NCBI GenBank assembly: GCA_903851035.1
Contig: CAINND010000037.1
Span: forward strand, 62,001 to 126,000
DNA: 64,000 nt
Direction: 5' to 3'
From: an uncultured Acidobacteriota bacterium
GTDB taxonomy: Bacteria > Acidobacteriota > Terriglobia > Terriglobales > Acidobacteriaceae
In this document: piece by piece, positions 26,661 through 35,124 of the stretch
How positions within the stretch are numbered: the stretch's first letter is position 1
Layout of the letters: each line of letters begins with the position of its first letter
Notes under the pieces: generated by a model
The model's database searches: none
What the model saw: only the letters and a program-made list of their open reading frames with translations
What the model was told of the DNA's origin: nothing
Made by a program: the position numbers and the translations under genes

Positions 26661-27058
26661 TGTCATCCTGAGCGGAGCGCAGCGGAGTCGAAGGACCCCT
26701 ACCCAATCTGTTCCGCAGATGTCGACCAAGGTCACCAATAGCGCCCCTCTAATTTCGAGAGAAATCCCCTCCAAACCCTGCACCAATTTCCAGTTTTCGC
26801 AGAGATTCGGCGGGTGGCCCATTCAAGCCCACAGTTGGCCTGAGTGGCGGGTGCCCCATCCTAGCCGCAGTTGCTAGGGTGGGGTAGTAGCTCTTGTTTT
26901 TGTCTTTGCTCTTGTTCTTGGTGTCATCCTGAGCGAAGCGAAGGACCCCTACCCAATCCGTTCCGCAGATGCCGCCCAAGGTCACCGACCGCGCCCCTCA
27001 AACATCGAAAGAAACCCACTCCAAACCCTGCACCAATTTCAGGTTTTCACAGAGATTC
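26661..27058 (+). repeat. Duplicated ~260-base noncoding unit with REP hairpins
   Basis: Two diverged copies, starting at the block TGTCATCCTGAGCG (26661 and 26922). Each continues through CCCCTACCCAATC, CCGCAGATG, CAAGGTCACC and CCAAACCCTGCACCAATTTC to CAGAGATTC. Between them (26812-26888) lie a hairpin TTCAAGCC/GGCCTGAG and a hairpin CCTAGC/GCTAGG. No coding capacity. Confidence 0.75.
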
Positions 27059-27376
27059 ACCCCTCTGCCCCCTTCCTCGCAGGGTTTTCAGATTTTTCCA
27101 GTTTTCCAAACAGGTTTTCTCGCCGCCACGGCCCAATAAGCCCCCACTCGCGCCAATCCCCTTCAAACCCTGTCGCGGAAAACAGGTTTTGAGGCAAAAA
27201 TCCCCCGCCCAGGCGCAAAATGCACCCCTAGCAGTAGCTCGATTCGATCTTCATCTAGGAAATTGACGCAGAAAAAACCGCAAAACGCCGCGCGCGCGCA
27301 GAGCACGCAAAACCACCACTCGCCAGCGTTAACTCAATCCAGTTCAGTGAGTTACAGGTAATTTACTGGAAAACAA
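27059..27376. other. Noncoding stretch with GGTTTTC-rich repeats
   Basis: No gene. It has scattered words such as CAGGTTTTC and AAACCCTG in both directions, and a CGCGCGCGC run near 27290. It reads as decayed copies of the same noncoding sequence as the unit to its left. Confidence 0.5.
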
Positions 27377-28009
27377 TTACGCCCTGGCCGGCTCCCGGCG
27401 CTTCATGGCCCACAAAACCACGCGCCACAGGAGCAGCACCGCCAGCACCGCAACGTATTGCAGCGCTTCGACTTTGTCCTTCTTCAGCGACCAGAAAAAG
27501 TGCCAGCAACCCAAGGCCGCCGCCACATACACCCAGCGATGCAAACTCGCCCATTTCTTGCCCAAACGTCGTATCGCCGCCTGCGTCGAGGTCACGGCTA
27601 AAGGCAGCAGAATCAGCCACGTAACGGTGCCAATCAGGATGAACGGACGCTTCAAAACATCGTGCGTCATTCGTCCCAGGTCGAAGCTCTGGTCCAGGAT
27701 GAGGTAGGTCAGCAAATGCAGTGTGGCGTAAAAGAATGCAAACAAACCAATTACGCGCCTGTACTGCACCAGCCACTGCACGCCGGTCAGCCGCCGCAGC
27801 GGAGTAATCGCCAGCCCCACCAGCAGCAAAATCAGCGCCGCCTGCCCCGTGCGGTGCGTCACGCGCTCCACGGGATTGGCGCCCAGGTGGCCGGTAAGTC
27901 CTTGATATACAAGCATGCCCAGCCAACGCAGGCACACCAGCCAGACCAGCGGTTTGAGGATCAGGTTGCGAGTCAGAGGCTTCTTGGGAGTCCGTGGCTC
28001 ATTCGTCAT
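27377..28009 (-). CDS. msrQ: MsrQ-type heme-binding membrane subunit (ferric-reductase-like)
   Basis: A 210-residue inner-membrane protein with six helices. NPVERVTHRTGQAALILLL, YRRVIGLFAFFYATLHLLTY and KWASLHRWVYVAAALGCWHF match MsrQ (YedZ), and the His residues in these helices are the b-type heme ligands. MsrQ passes electrons from the respiratory chain to MsrP, the periplasmic molybdenum enzyme that repairs methionine sulfoxide. No msrP gene lies on either side, so the partner must be elsewhere or the protein serves another acceptor. Start at 28009; left of it is the noncoding repeat region. Confidence 0.9.
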   Translation of the reverse strand: MTNEPRTPKKPLTRNLILKPLVWLVCLRWLGMLVYQGLTGHLGANPVERVTHRTGQAALILLLVGLAITPLRRLTGVQWLVQYRRVIGLFAFFYATLHLLTYLILDQSFDLGRMTHDVLKRPFILIGTVTWLILLPLAVTSTQAAIRRLGKKWASLHRWVYVAAALGCWHFFWSLKKDKVEALQYVAVLAVLLLWRVVLWAMKRREPARA

Positions 28010-28690
28010 GCCCCAGATTGTACCGTGCCCCGCGCTGCTTTTTCTTGTGCCGGAGCTAATTTCTCCTTCACTGCACTGCGCGGGCTGTGCAAAGCGGAAT
28101 CTCCATCTGCTTTGCTCTCATGCGGGTGAGCCGCTTTTCCACACTGCACCGTAATTGAGGAATTGACCCTGGGGCGGGGAAGTTCTAGTCTCGCAACTAC
28201 CGCCGGGAGCTGTTGTTCTCCTTGGCGGTACCGGCCGAGCGCGATCCCAAGTATCTGGCATCAGAAAATAGGGAAGCTGTCTCAAGCTGCGCAATGGTAC
28301 TTGGCTTACCTGCCATGAAAGCTGGCGGGTACGCTGAGGAAAAAATAGCAGCCGTGGTAAGGCATGTCGGCGGGCATCGAAAATATATACAATATGTTGC
28401 GGTGGACTATTGACTCCCACAACATATAAGCGCTATCTTTCGTTTCCCAAGGTTGGTTGCGTGGGGCAGGTCATAAGGCGGATACGCTAAAAGGCTTGTC
28501 GCAAGTTGAGATTTACGGCTGTTCCAGCCTGTTCTCACCACCGTGGTTTGCAAAGGTAACAAGGTTTCAGTCTCCGTCATCAGGAATGGCGGCGGCCATT
28601 CAGTTCTCTTTCGCTCATAGGTTATTAAGCCCGCGGCCCTGCGCTCGTTCGTGGAGGCGCTGCTGCCGTGGGGCTCTCTGTGCCGGTCCG
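28010..28690. other. Long gap upstream of nrdJ with no convincing gene
   Basis: Short open frames exist on both strands (for example 28213-28413, TTG start) but lack binding sites or recognisable sequence. The gap separates msrQ and nrdJ, which are divergent. The right end merges into the nrdJ leader. Confidence 0.5.
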
Positions 28691-28694
28691 GAGG

Positions 28695-28815
28695 TGGTCT
28701 GGGCTGGCGTGGCCGCAAGGCCATTGGTATGGAGGGCAAAGTGGTTTGCACGAACTGGCCACCCAGTGCCAGACCGGAGGGTGAGGTGCCCTCCGTGAAA
28801 GTTTTCAGCAAGGAG
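28695..28815 (+). promoter_or_regulatory. Structured 5' leader of nrdJ, candidate cis-regulatory RNA
   Basis: A closing helix pairs GGTCTGG-G-CTGG (28696-28707) with CCAG-T-CCAGACC (28763-28775, one bulged G). It encloses TGGCC-GCAA-GGCCA (28710-28723, a GNRA loop) and GCAAA-GTGG-TTTGC (28736-28749), plus an unpaired GAACTGGCC. Just downstream a CGGAGGG/CCCTCCG hairpin (28775-28795, loop TGAGGTG) and a small TGAAA/TTTCA stem precede the AAGGAG site. The two outer helices share base 28775 and so could exclude each other. The conserved boxes of the cobalamin riboswitch are not seen. Confidence 0.5.
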
Positions 28816-28823
28816 CGTTACAC

Positions 28824-31799
28824 ATGGCAGAACTATCCGCATCCGCCGCCAAGATGGCCGCGTCCCCCGCCGTGGACGCAGCCGCCCCGCGAGCTGCCGT
28901 CAAGCCGGCGCCCAAGCGCCAGGCCCCCGGATTGAGCTTTACCCGTCACTTTACGGAGAAGGGCGTTTCGCCCTACGACCGCATTACCTGGGAGCTGCGT
29001 CACGCTCTCATCGCCGACAAGGATGGCAACGTCATCTTCGAGCAGAAGGACGTTGAGGTTCCGCAGGACTGGTCGATGACGGCCACCAACATTGTGGCCA
29101 GCAAATATCTGCACGGCCAACTGGGCACGCCGCAGCGCGAGACCGGCGTCCGCCAACTGGTGACGCGCGTGGCGGAGACCATCCGCAACTGGGGCGTTGA
29201 GGGCGGATACTTCCGCACGGCCGAAGACGCCGAGACCTTCCACGAAGAGCTGGCGTACCTGCTGCTGAACCAGTACGCGGCGTTCAACAGTCCCGTGTGG
29301 TTTAACGTGGGCTGCGAGCGCATTGAGCCGAACAGCGACGCGCAGAGCTGGCACTGGACTCCGGAATCGAAGCGCATTGAGCACGGCGTGACCGGCTACC
29401 GCTTTCCGCAATGCTCGGCCTGCTTCATCAACAGCGTGCAGGATTCGCTGGATTCGATTCTGACGCTGGCCAAGACCGAAGGCATGCTGTTCAAGTGGGG
29501 CAGCGGCACGGGCACCAACCTGTCTCCGCTGCGCGGCAGCATGGAGATACTGAGCGGCGGCGGCCAGGCCAGCGGCCCGCTGAGCTTTATGAAGGGCTTT
29601 GACGCCTTTGCCGGCGTCATCAAAAGCGGCGGCAAGACGCGCCGTGCGGCGAAGATGGTCATCCTCAACATCGACCATCCGGATATCGTGGAGTTTATCG
29701 AGTGCAAGCAGAAGGAAGAGGCGAAGGCCTTTACCCTGGCGCGCGCCGGTTACGACGCCAGCGGCCCGGACAGCGAGGCCTACAGCTCGATCTTCTTCCA
29801 GAACGCCAATAACTCGATCCGCGTGACCGATGAGTTCATGCAGTCGGTGTTGCAGGATGGCGAGTTCGCGACGCGCTCGGTGCGCGACCGCGAGCCGATC
29901 CACACCTATGCCGCGCGCGAGCTGCTGAACAAGATTGCCCGCGCCACCTGGGAGTGCGGCGACCCGGGCATGCAGTACGACTCGACCATCAACAAATGGC
30001 ACACGAGCAAGAACACGGCGCGCATCAACGCCAGCAATCCGTGTTCGGAGTACATGTTCCTGGACGATTCGGCCTGCAATTTGAGCTCGCTGAACCTGAT
30101 GAAGTTTGCGCCCAGCGGCACGTTTGACGTGGCGGCCTACAAGCACGCGGTGGAGATCATGATCACGGCGCAGGAGATTCTTGTGGACCGCTCGGGCTAT
30201 CCGACGGAGGCGATTGCCAAGAACTCGCACGACTATCGTCCGCTGGGATTGGGCTACGCCAACCTGGGCGGCCTGCTGATGGCGACTGGTTTGCCCTATG
30301 ACAGCGACGCGGGCCGCGACTATGCCGCCGCGCTGACGGCGATCATGTGCGGCCAGGCGTACCTGCAATCGGCACGGGTGGCCGAGCAGTGCCCCACGCT
30401 GGAGCCCGCCACGGACCTGGCCAAGCGCACGACAGATGGCAGCGGCGCCTGCCCGGGCTATGCAGTCAATCGCGAACCCTTCCTGGAAGTGATTGCCATG
30501 CATCGCGCCGAGGTGGCGAAGATTGCGCGCGGCAACGTGCCGACCAGTTTGCTGACGGCGGCACAACAATGCTGGGACGAGGCGCTGGAGCATGGCAAGA
30601 AGCATGGCTATCGCAACGCGCAGGTCACGGTGCTGGCCCCGACGGGAACGATCGGCTTCATGATGGACTGCGACACGACGGGCGTGGAGCCCGACCTGGC
30701 GCTGGTCAAGTTCAAGAAGCTGGTGGGCGGCGGCATGATGAAGATTGTCAACAACACGGTGCCGGAGGCGCTGTTCAAGCTGGGCTACTCGGCCGAGCAG
30801 GCGGACGCCATTGTGGGTTACATTGACGAGCATGGCACCATTGAGGGCGCGCCCGAGTTGAAGCCCGAGCACCTGGCGGTATTTGACTGCGCCTTCAAGC
30901 CGGCGAAGGGCTCGCGCAGCATCAGTCCGATGGGCCACCTGAAGATGATGGCCGCGGTGCAGCCGTTCATCAGCGGCGCCATCAGCAAGACGATCAACAT
31001 GCCGAACGAAGCGACGGTGGAGGAGATTGCCGACGCCTACGTGGAGGCATGGAAGCTGGGCATCAAGGCCGTGGCCATTTATCGCGACGGCAGCAAGCAG
31101 AACCAGGTGCTGACCACCAGCAAGGACGCGGACAAGCCGGCGACGTTGGCCGTGGAAGAAGAGGGCCTTGAGGGTCCGCCGCGCGCGCGGCGCCACAAGC
31201 TGCCCGACGAGCGCTTCAGCGTGACGCACAAGTTCAAGGTGGGTTCGCACGAAGGCTACCTGACGGTGGGCTTGTTCAAGAACGGCATGCCCGGCGAGTT
31301 GTTCATCACCATGGCCAAGGAGGGATCGACCGTCAGCGGCTTGATGGACAGCTTTGCCTGCGCCGTCAGCATTGCGCTGCAGCACGGCGTGCCGCTGCGT
31401 TTGCTGGTGAACAAGTTTGCGCACACCCGCTTTGAACCCAGCGGCTGGACGCAGAATCCCGAGATCGGCTACGCCAACTCGATCATGGACTACATCTTCC
31501 GCTGGTTGGATTTGCGCTTCCTTTCGGGCGAGCAGCAGACGTTGTTCGACGATCTGCGGCCGCATCCGCGGGGGCAGCACACGGCAGCGAAGGTCGACCC
31601 CGTGGCCGCCGCGGTGCAGCCCTCGCTGCTGGAAGATGTGGCCGAGAAGCACGCCAAGAGCGGGCACACGGCAGACGCACTGAGCGAGCTGATCAACATG
31701 GGCGACGCGCCGAGCTGCCATCTGTGCGGCGCCATCATGACGCGCAACGGCAGTTGCTACCGCTGCCAGAGCTGCGGGGAAACCAGCGGCTGCAGCTAA
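28824..31799 (+). CDS. nrdJ: Adenosylcobalamin-dependent (class II) ribonucleotide reductase
   Basis: A 991-residue NrdJ that reduces ribonucleotides using a cobalamin-derived radical. NQYAAFNSPVWFNVG, PQCSACFINSV, NPCSEYMFLDDSACNLSSLN (Cys407 in NPCSE) and LAPTGTIGFMMDCDTTGVEP are the barrel and active-site motifs. The C-terminal tail carries CHLCG...CYRCQSCG, a zinc-ribbon with the redox cysteines that re-reduce the active site. An insertion-like segment at about 790-930 (FSVTHKFKVGSHEGYLTVGL) is normal for the large NrdJ form. Start at 28824 follows AAGGAGCGTTACAC. The long structured leader suggests control before or at translation. It ends with a strong terminator. Confidence 0.97.
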   Translation: MAELSASAAKMAASPAVDAAAPRAAVKPAPKRQAPGLSFTRHFTEKGVSPYDRITWELRHALIADKDGNVIFEQKDVEVPQDWSMTATNIVASKYLHGQLGTPQRETGVRQLVTRVAETIRNWGVEGGYFRTAEDAETFHEELAYLLLNQYAAFNSPVWFNVGCERIEPNSDAQSWHWTPESKRIEHGVTGYRFPQCSACFINSVQDSLDSILTLAKTEGMLFKWGSGTGTNLSPLRGSMEILSGGGQASGPLSFMKGFDAFAGVIKSGGKTRRAAKMVILNIDHPDIVEFIECKQKEEAKAFTLARAGYDASGPDSEAYSSIFFQNANNSIRVTDEFMQSVLQDGEFATRSVRDREPIHTYAARELLNKIARATWECGDPGMQYDSTINKWHTSKNTARINASNPCSEYMFLDDSACNLSSLNLMKFAPSGTFDVAAYKHAVEIMITAQEILVDRSGYPTEAIAKNSHDYRPLGLGYANLGGLLMATGLPYDSDAGRDYAAALTAIMCGQAYLQSARVAEQCPTLEPATDLAKRTTDGSGACPGYAVNREPFLEVIAMHRAEVAKIARGNVPTSLLTAAQQCWDEALEHGKKHGYRNAQVTVLAPTGTIGFMMDCDTTGVEPDLALVKFKKLVGGGMMKIVNNTVPEALFKLGYSAEQADAIVGYIDEHGTIEGAPELKPEHLAVFDCAFKPAKGSRSISPMGHLKMMAAVQPFISGAISKTINMPNEATVEEIADAYVEAWKLGIKAVAIYRDGSKQNQVLTTSKDADKPATLAVEEEGLEGPPRARRHKLPDERFSVTHKFKVGSHEGYLTVGLFKNGMPGELFITMAKEGSTVSGLMDSFACAVSIALQHGVPLRLLVNKFAHTRFEPSGWTQNPEIGYANSIMDYIFRWLDLRFLSGEQQTLFDDLRPHPRGQHTAAKVDPVAAAVQPSLLEDVAEKHAKSGHTADALSELINMGDAPSCHLCGAIMTRNGSCYRCQSCGETSGCS

Positions 31800-31821
31800 A
31801 CGGTTGTGAAGGTAAAAAAAG

Positions 31822-31855
31822 AGGCCGGGGCAAATGCTCCGGCCTTTATTTATTG
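31822..31855 (+). terminator. Rho-independent terminator of nrdJ
   Basis: AGGCCGGGGC / GCTCCGGCCT, ten pairs with one G-T, loop AAAT, then TTATTTATT. It begins 23 bases past the stop. Confidence 0.9.
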
Positions 31856-31894
31856 AGGAGCGCGCCGCACAGGTGACGGCGCGGATGCGCGTGA

Positions 31895-32098
31895 TTACTT
31901 GTTCGACTTTAACGGGCAGGTGCTGAGCCCGAAGATGCTGTAGAGCGGGCACACCTTGAAGGCCGCGGTCCCGAGCGGCACAATGCCAATCAGTCCCAGC
32001 CAGCGCAGGTTGCCCTGCAAAACGAACAAAAGGCATAACAGCGCAAGGCCAATCACCACGCGCACGATGCGATCCAGGCTGCCCACATTTTCACTCAT
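31895..32098 (-). CDS. DUF2892 (YgaP-like transmembrane) protein
   Basis: A 67-residue membrane protein with two helices (IVRVVIGLALLCLLFVLQG and LGLIGIVPLGTAAFKVCPLY). MSENVGSLDRIVRVVIG and the CPLYSIFGLSTC end are the DUF2892 signature, the domain that anchors the YgaP rhodanese in E. coli. Two cysteines (CPLYSIFGLSTC) are conserved. A strong GAAGGAGGAAATCC binding site precedes it. It follows a Crp/Fnr gene by 67 bases on the same strand, a pairing seen in other genomes and consistent with redox or sulfur-linked control. Confidence 0.9.
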   Translation of the reverse strand: MSENVGSLDRIVRVVIGLALLCLLFVLQGNLRWLGLIGIVPLGTAAFKVCPLYSIFGLSTCPLKSNK

Positions 32099-32165
32099 TG
32101 GATTTCCTCCTTCGTCAGGTTGAGCTGAGCATAGGCTGCACTGGCGAGGGGGTCTGCTACTTAGG

Positions 32166-32846
32166 TCACACAGGGGGAGAATCTTGTTTGGCTAGCGCAC
32201 GCAGTGCCGAGGGCTGGAGGATGCAGATGCGCTGGCGGCCAAGCTTAACCCAGCCGCGCTCTTCAAATTCACGCAGCAGGCGGCTGACGACGACGCGCAC
32301 GCTGCCCAGTTCATCGGCCAGCATCTGGTGGCTGAGTGTGAGTTCCGATCCGCTGCGGAGAAGCAAGGCGGCGAGGCGGCGGTCCAGCGGAGCGAAGGCG
32401 ACTTCTTCGACACGCTGCATCAGTTCGGTGACGCGCGCGGAGAAGAGCGAGAAGACAAGCCGGCGGAAATCATCGTGCGCAGAGAGCAGACGGTGGAAGC
32501 AGGCGGGCTCCAGCAGAAGAAGATCGCAGGCGGTCTCTGCCATGCCACGCGCGGGATAGCAGGCCTGGCCGAGCAGGCAACTGGTGGTGAGCAGACAAAG
32601 CTGGCCAGGCGCGATGCGATAGAGAACCATCTCCCGCCCGGCGGCACTGGCCTTGCTGACGCGAACGGAACCGCGCAGCAGAAGAGGATAGGCCTGGCAG
32701 GGAGCGCCATCTTGAAAGAGAGTGGCGGAGGCGGGCACGCTCACATGGCGCGCACCATCGCGCAGTTCACGACGCAGGGACTCGCTGAGGTTGCGGAATA
32801 CGGGAAAGGCCGAGGCCAGCGCGCGCTCTTCGGCCGAGGTGATCAT
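32166..32846 (-). CDS. Crp/Fnr-family transcriptional regulator
   Basis: A 226-residue regulator. The N-terminal cyclic-nucleotide-like domain runs from FRNLSESLRRELRDGARHV to about 120 and contains the RIAPGQLCLLTTSCLLGQAC segment with cysteines that could sense redox state or a ligand; it has no N-terminal Fe-S cysteine cluster like FNR. The C-terminal winged helix-turn-helix is LTLSHQMLADELGSVRVVVS followed by RLLREFEERGWV. Its start codon shares one base with the stop of the upstream glycosyltransferase (TGATG), so the two are translationally coupled, and the DUF2892 gene follows. The likely targets include its own operon. Confidence 0.9.
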   Translation of the reverse strand: MITSAEERALASAFPVFRNLSESLRRELRDGARHVSVPASATLFQDGAPCQAYPLLLRGSVRVSKASAAGREMVLYRIAPGQLCLLTTSCLLGQACYPARGMAETACDLLLLEPACFHRLLSAHDDFRRLVFSLFSARVTELMQRVEEVAFAPLDRRLAALLLRSGSELTLSHQMLADELGSVRVVVSRLLREFEERGWVKLGRQRICILQPSALRALAKQDSPPV

Positions 32847-34636
32847 CAGTGAGCACCGGAGGCGGAGAGAAGCTGACGGTCGGGATGCGTCATGGACATC
32901 ATGGTGAGATACGGCGTGGGGATGCCCCAGGTGCTGCGATCCACGTACCAGATGGTGCGGTTGGGGTAGTAGCGCACGAGTTCCTGATTGGCGGCGGGGC
33001 CCATGTCACGCGCCCAGATGATTTTGGAGCCGTCAATATCCGCTGCGTTGTAAATCCAGTCCTGCGAGGGAACATCGCGGGGATGGTAGTGGACGATCAC
33101 AAGATGCTGTCCCGGCGTGTGCTGCAGCCGGGACTCGATGGTGGCGCGCTGCAACTGGCGGGGGATGGACGCGTAAGGCAGCCCGCGGTTCAGGTCAAAG
33201 GAATAGGGATTCAGCCAGCGGTCGGCGAGCGGCACCAGCATCCACGCAAACAGGCAGAGCACAATGGCCCTGGCCAGCGCCTGGTAGCGCGCCGGTTGTG
33301 TGGTGGCGCCCAGCTTGCGCAAAGCGGAGAGAATCATTAGAAGAATGGCGCCGGCGGCCGGAGCCGCGTAATGACCGTGCGCGGGCCAGAGCTGGAAGGT
33401 GATTCCGGCGAACATGACGAGGGTAGCCGCTAGCGGCAGACGAAGGTTACGGTCGGTGGCGGCCAGTATAAGGGCCGGCGCAAAGAGCAGCAGTAAGGGC
33501 CACACCAGGAAGGTGTAATAGGCGCTGAACTTGCGTCCCTGGATGATCTGGAGCCCCCAACCGGAGCGTGCCATCAGCGCGTCGGGCATCTCATGGAAGA
33601 TGTAGAACGCGCGCATCTCCGGATGGTTGTAGTGCGCCAGAGGATAGGGCTTTTGGAAGATGAAGGGCTTGCTCAGGTGATACTGCGTCTGGTTGACCAT
33701 GTAGGGCATGGAAGTTACATGCCCGGTGCTGCGGAGGTTGTAGTAGCCCATCCAGCCCACCACAACGCAGAGCAACAACGCCCCGGGCAGCACGACGCGG
33801 CGCAACCAGAGATTGCGCTCTACGCCCGCGCCGAGAGCCATCCAGAGCAGGCCAAGCGTCATGGGCAGCGCGAAGAGGAATCCTTCCATGGGACGGCTGT
33901 TGGCCAGGATGGCCAACCCAAGGACGAAGAGCGCCGCTTGCAGCGTGGAGGGCTTGCGCCTCATTCGTATCAGCGAGCCGACGAGCAGGGCTCCGCCGAT
34001 GGCCGCCACAGCGCCGCCGAAGTAGCTGTTGATCCAATAGGAAAATGTGCCGTAACGCACGGCGGCAAAGAGTCCGCCCAACAACGCCCAGTGCGGCGGC
34101 AGATAGGCCTGGAGCATCCAGCAGAAGACGGCGCACATGACGGCCACGCTGAGCACCACTCCGAGCCATGTGCTGTGCAGCAGCACCTGTCCAATGGCGA
34201 TGGCCATGGCCTGCGCCGGGGGATACATGGACTGGTAGGTGGGCAGCATGTTGACGTGGAAGCTCTCGAAGAAAATCCACATGGGGTGCGGCGGGTTGGT
34301 CAGGCGGAAGTGCGAGAAAGTGTCTGCGCCGAGCAGGTAGCTGAACTCGTCGTGCGGAACGGGAATGGGCTCCGGGATGAACGGCAGAAGGGCCAGGCGC
34401 AGCACGAAGACCGTGGCGAAGACCACGGCAATGCTAGCCGTCTGGTGAGCGGCCAGGCGGCGGAAAAGCAGTTCGGCGCGCGTCAACCACTGGGGGCGCG
34501 TGGCCAGCAAAAGGGCCGCCACCAGCAGCACCAGCAGCCAGAAGGCGCACTCCCAGTAGAAGGCCCAGACAATCGAAAGTTCTGAGCCGAGCTCCAGCAG
34601 GTGGTGCAGCAACCCGAGCATCTCATCGTGGCGCAT
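32846..34636 (-). CDS. GT-C (GT39-like) membrane glycosyltransferase
   Basis: A 596-residue protein with about 12 membrane helices and a soluble C-terminus of about 150 residues. The first external loop reads PVPHDEFSYLLGADTFSHFR, with the DE pair typical of this GT-C branch, then NPPHPMWIFFESFHV. It likely moves a sugar from a polyprenyl-phosphate donor to an envelope acceptor; neither can be named. It is the first gene of a three-gene unit with the Crp/Fnr regulator (one-base overlap) and DUF2892. Met6 (34621) is an alternative start. A similar but unrelated-in-sequence pair is at 147-3291. Confidence 0.75.
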   Translation of the reverse strand: MRHDEMLGLLHHLLELGSELSIVWAFYWECAFWLLVLLVAALLLATRPQWLTRAELLFRRLAAHQTASIAVVFATVFVLRLALLPFIPEPIPVPHDEFSYLLGADTFSHFRLTNPPHPMWIFFESFHVNMLPTYQSMYPPAQAMAIAIGQVLLHSTWLGVVLSVAVMCAVFCWMLQAYLPPHWALLGGLFAAVRYGTFSYWINSYFGGAVAAIGGALLVGSLIRMRRKPSTLQAALFVLGLAILANSRPMEGFLFALPMTLGLLWMALGAGVERNLWLRRVVLPGALLLCVVVGWMGYYNLRSTGHVTSMPYMVNQTQYHLSKPFIFQKPYPLAHYNHPEMRAFYIFHEMPDALMARSGWGLQIIQGRKFSAYYTFLVWPLLLLFAPALILAATDRNLRLPLAATLVMFAGITFQLWPAHGHYAAPAAGAILLMILSALRKLGATTQPARYQALARAIVLCLFAWMLVPLADRWLNPYSFDLNRGLPYASIPRQLQRATIESRLQHTPGQHLVIVHYHPRDVPSQDWIYNAADIDGSKIIWARDMGPAANQELVRYYPNRTIWYVDRSTWGIPTPYLTMMSMTHPDRQLLSASGAH

Positions 34637-34763
34637 ATGGGTACTGCTGATTCTATCGAACGGATGGGCCGGCGGGCAAGGAGATTACCGGGACGGGAAA
34701 CCGGATTGCCAACCTGCGGCGATGCTGAGGCGACGGCAATCCTTATATATAAGGAGAAAAGGA

Positions 34764-34792
34764 AAAGCCCCCGGACCACCCTCCGGGGGCTT
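34764..34792 (-). terminator. Terminator of the Tyr/Gly-rich gene
   Basis: AAGCCCCCGGA / TCCGGGGGCTT, eleven pairs, followed on the minus strand by TTTCCTTTTC. Left of it is a perfect palindrome CCTTATATATAAGG (34740-34753) that may belong to the promoter of the glycosyltransferase operon. Confidence 0.85.
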
Positions 34793-34812
34793 GCCAAATT
34801 GAGGCCTGCCAG

Positions 34813-35124
34813 TTAGCGGCGGCCGTAGTGTCCGTAGCCGCGGCCACCATAGTATCCGCGACCGTAATAGGCGTGGCCGTAGTAGCCGCGATAGCCGTAT
34901 CCGTAGCCGTAATACGCCGGGCCGTAAGCATAGGGGTAAACGTAGGGAGCCGGCGCGGCATACACATAAGGAGCCGGAGCACCGAGTACCACCCTGAGGC
35001 CGGGCCGGGGACCAACACCGACCACGACCTGCGCACTTGCCTTTTGCGGCGCGGCCAGCGCCACGCAGAAGACCAATCCCATCAACCCGAGAAACATACT
35101 CTTGAAAATCGTTTGCTTCGTCAT
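34813..35124 (-). CDS. Small secreted Tyr/Gly-rich protein
   Basis: A 103-residue exported protein. The signal peptide (MFLGLMGLVFCVALAAPQKASA) is followed by 30 residues of ordinary sequence with VVVGVGPRPGLRVVLGAP, then 45 residues built of Tyr, Gly, Pro and Arg (for example YGYGYGYRGYYGHAYYGRGY). Such low-complexity tails are found in acidobacterial and proteobacterial surface proteins of unknown role, perhaps in the envelope matrix. The start at 35124 follows a good GGAGGGCTTGCAAG region. It is transcribed away from another secreted protein at 35397 and ends at a strong terminator. Confidence 0.75.
   Translation of the reverse strand: MTKQTIFKSMFLGLMGLVFCVALAAPQKASAQVVVGVGPRPGLRVVLGAPAPYVYAAPAPYVYPYAYGPAYYGYGYGYRGYYGHAYYGRGYYGGRGYGHYGRR

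Noticed and set aside
28213-28413. A 66-codon plus-strand frame with TTG start in the gap before nrdJ
   Set aside because: No ribosome site, rare start codon, no family resemblance; a chance frame is likely.
28695-28815. Cobalamin riboswitch in front of nrdJ
   Set aside because: Expected from the B12-dependence of the enzyme, but the conserved GCCACTG-type and B12-box words are absent. Kept only as an unassigned structured leader.
28833-32036. A 1067-codon open frame on the minus strand opposite nrdJ
   Set aside because: It mirrors nrdJ almost end to end, has no recognisable domain, and results from GC-rich codon use, which removes stops from one antisense frame. Similar shadows oppose pckG (6253-8196) and the first membrane protein (18-1316).
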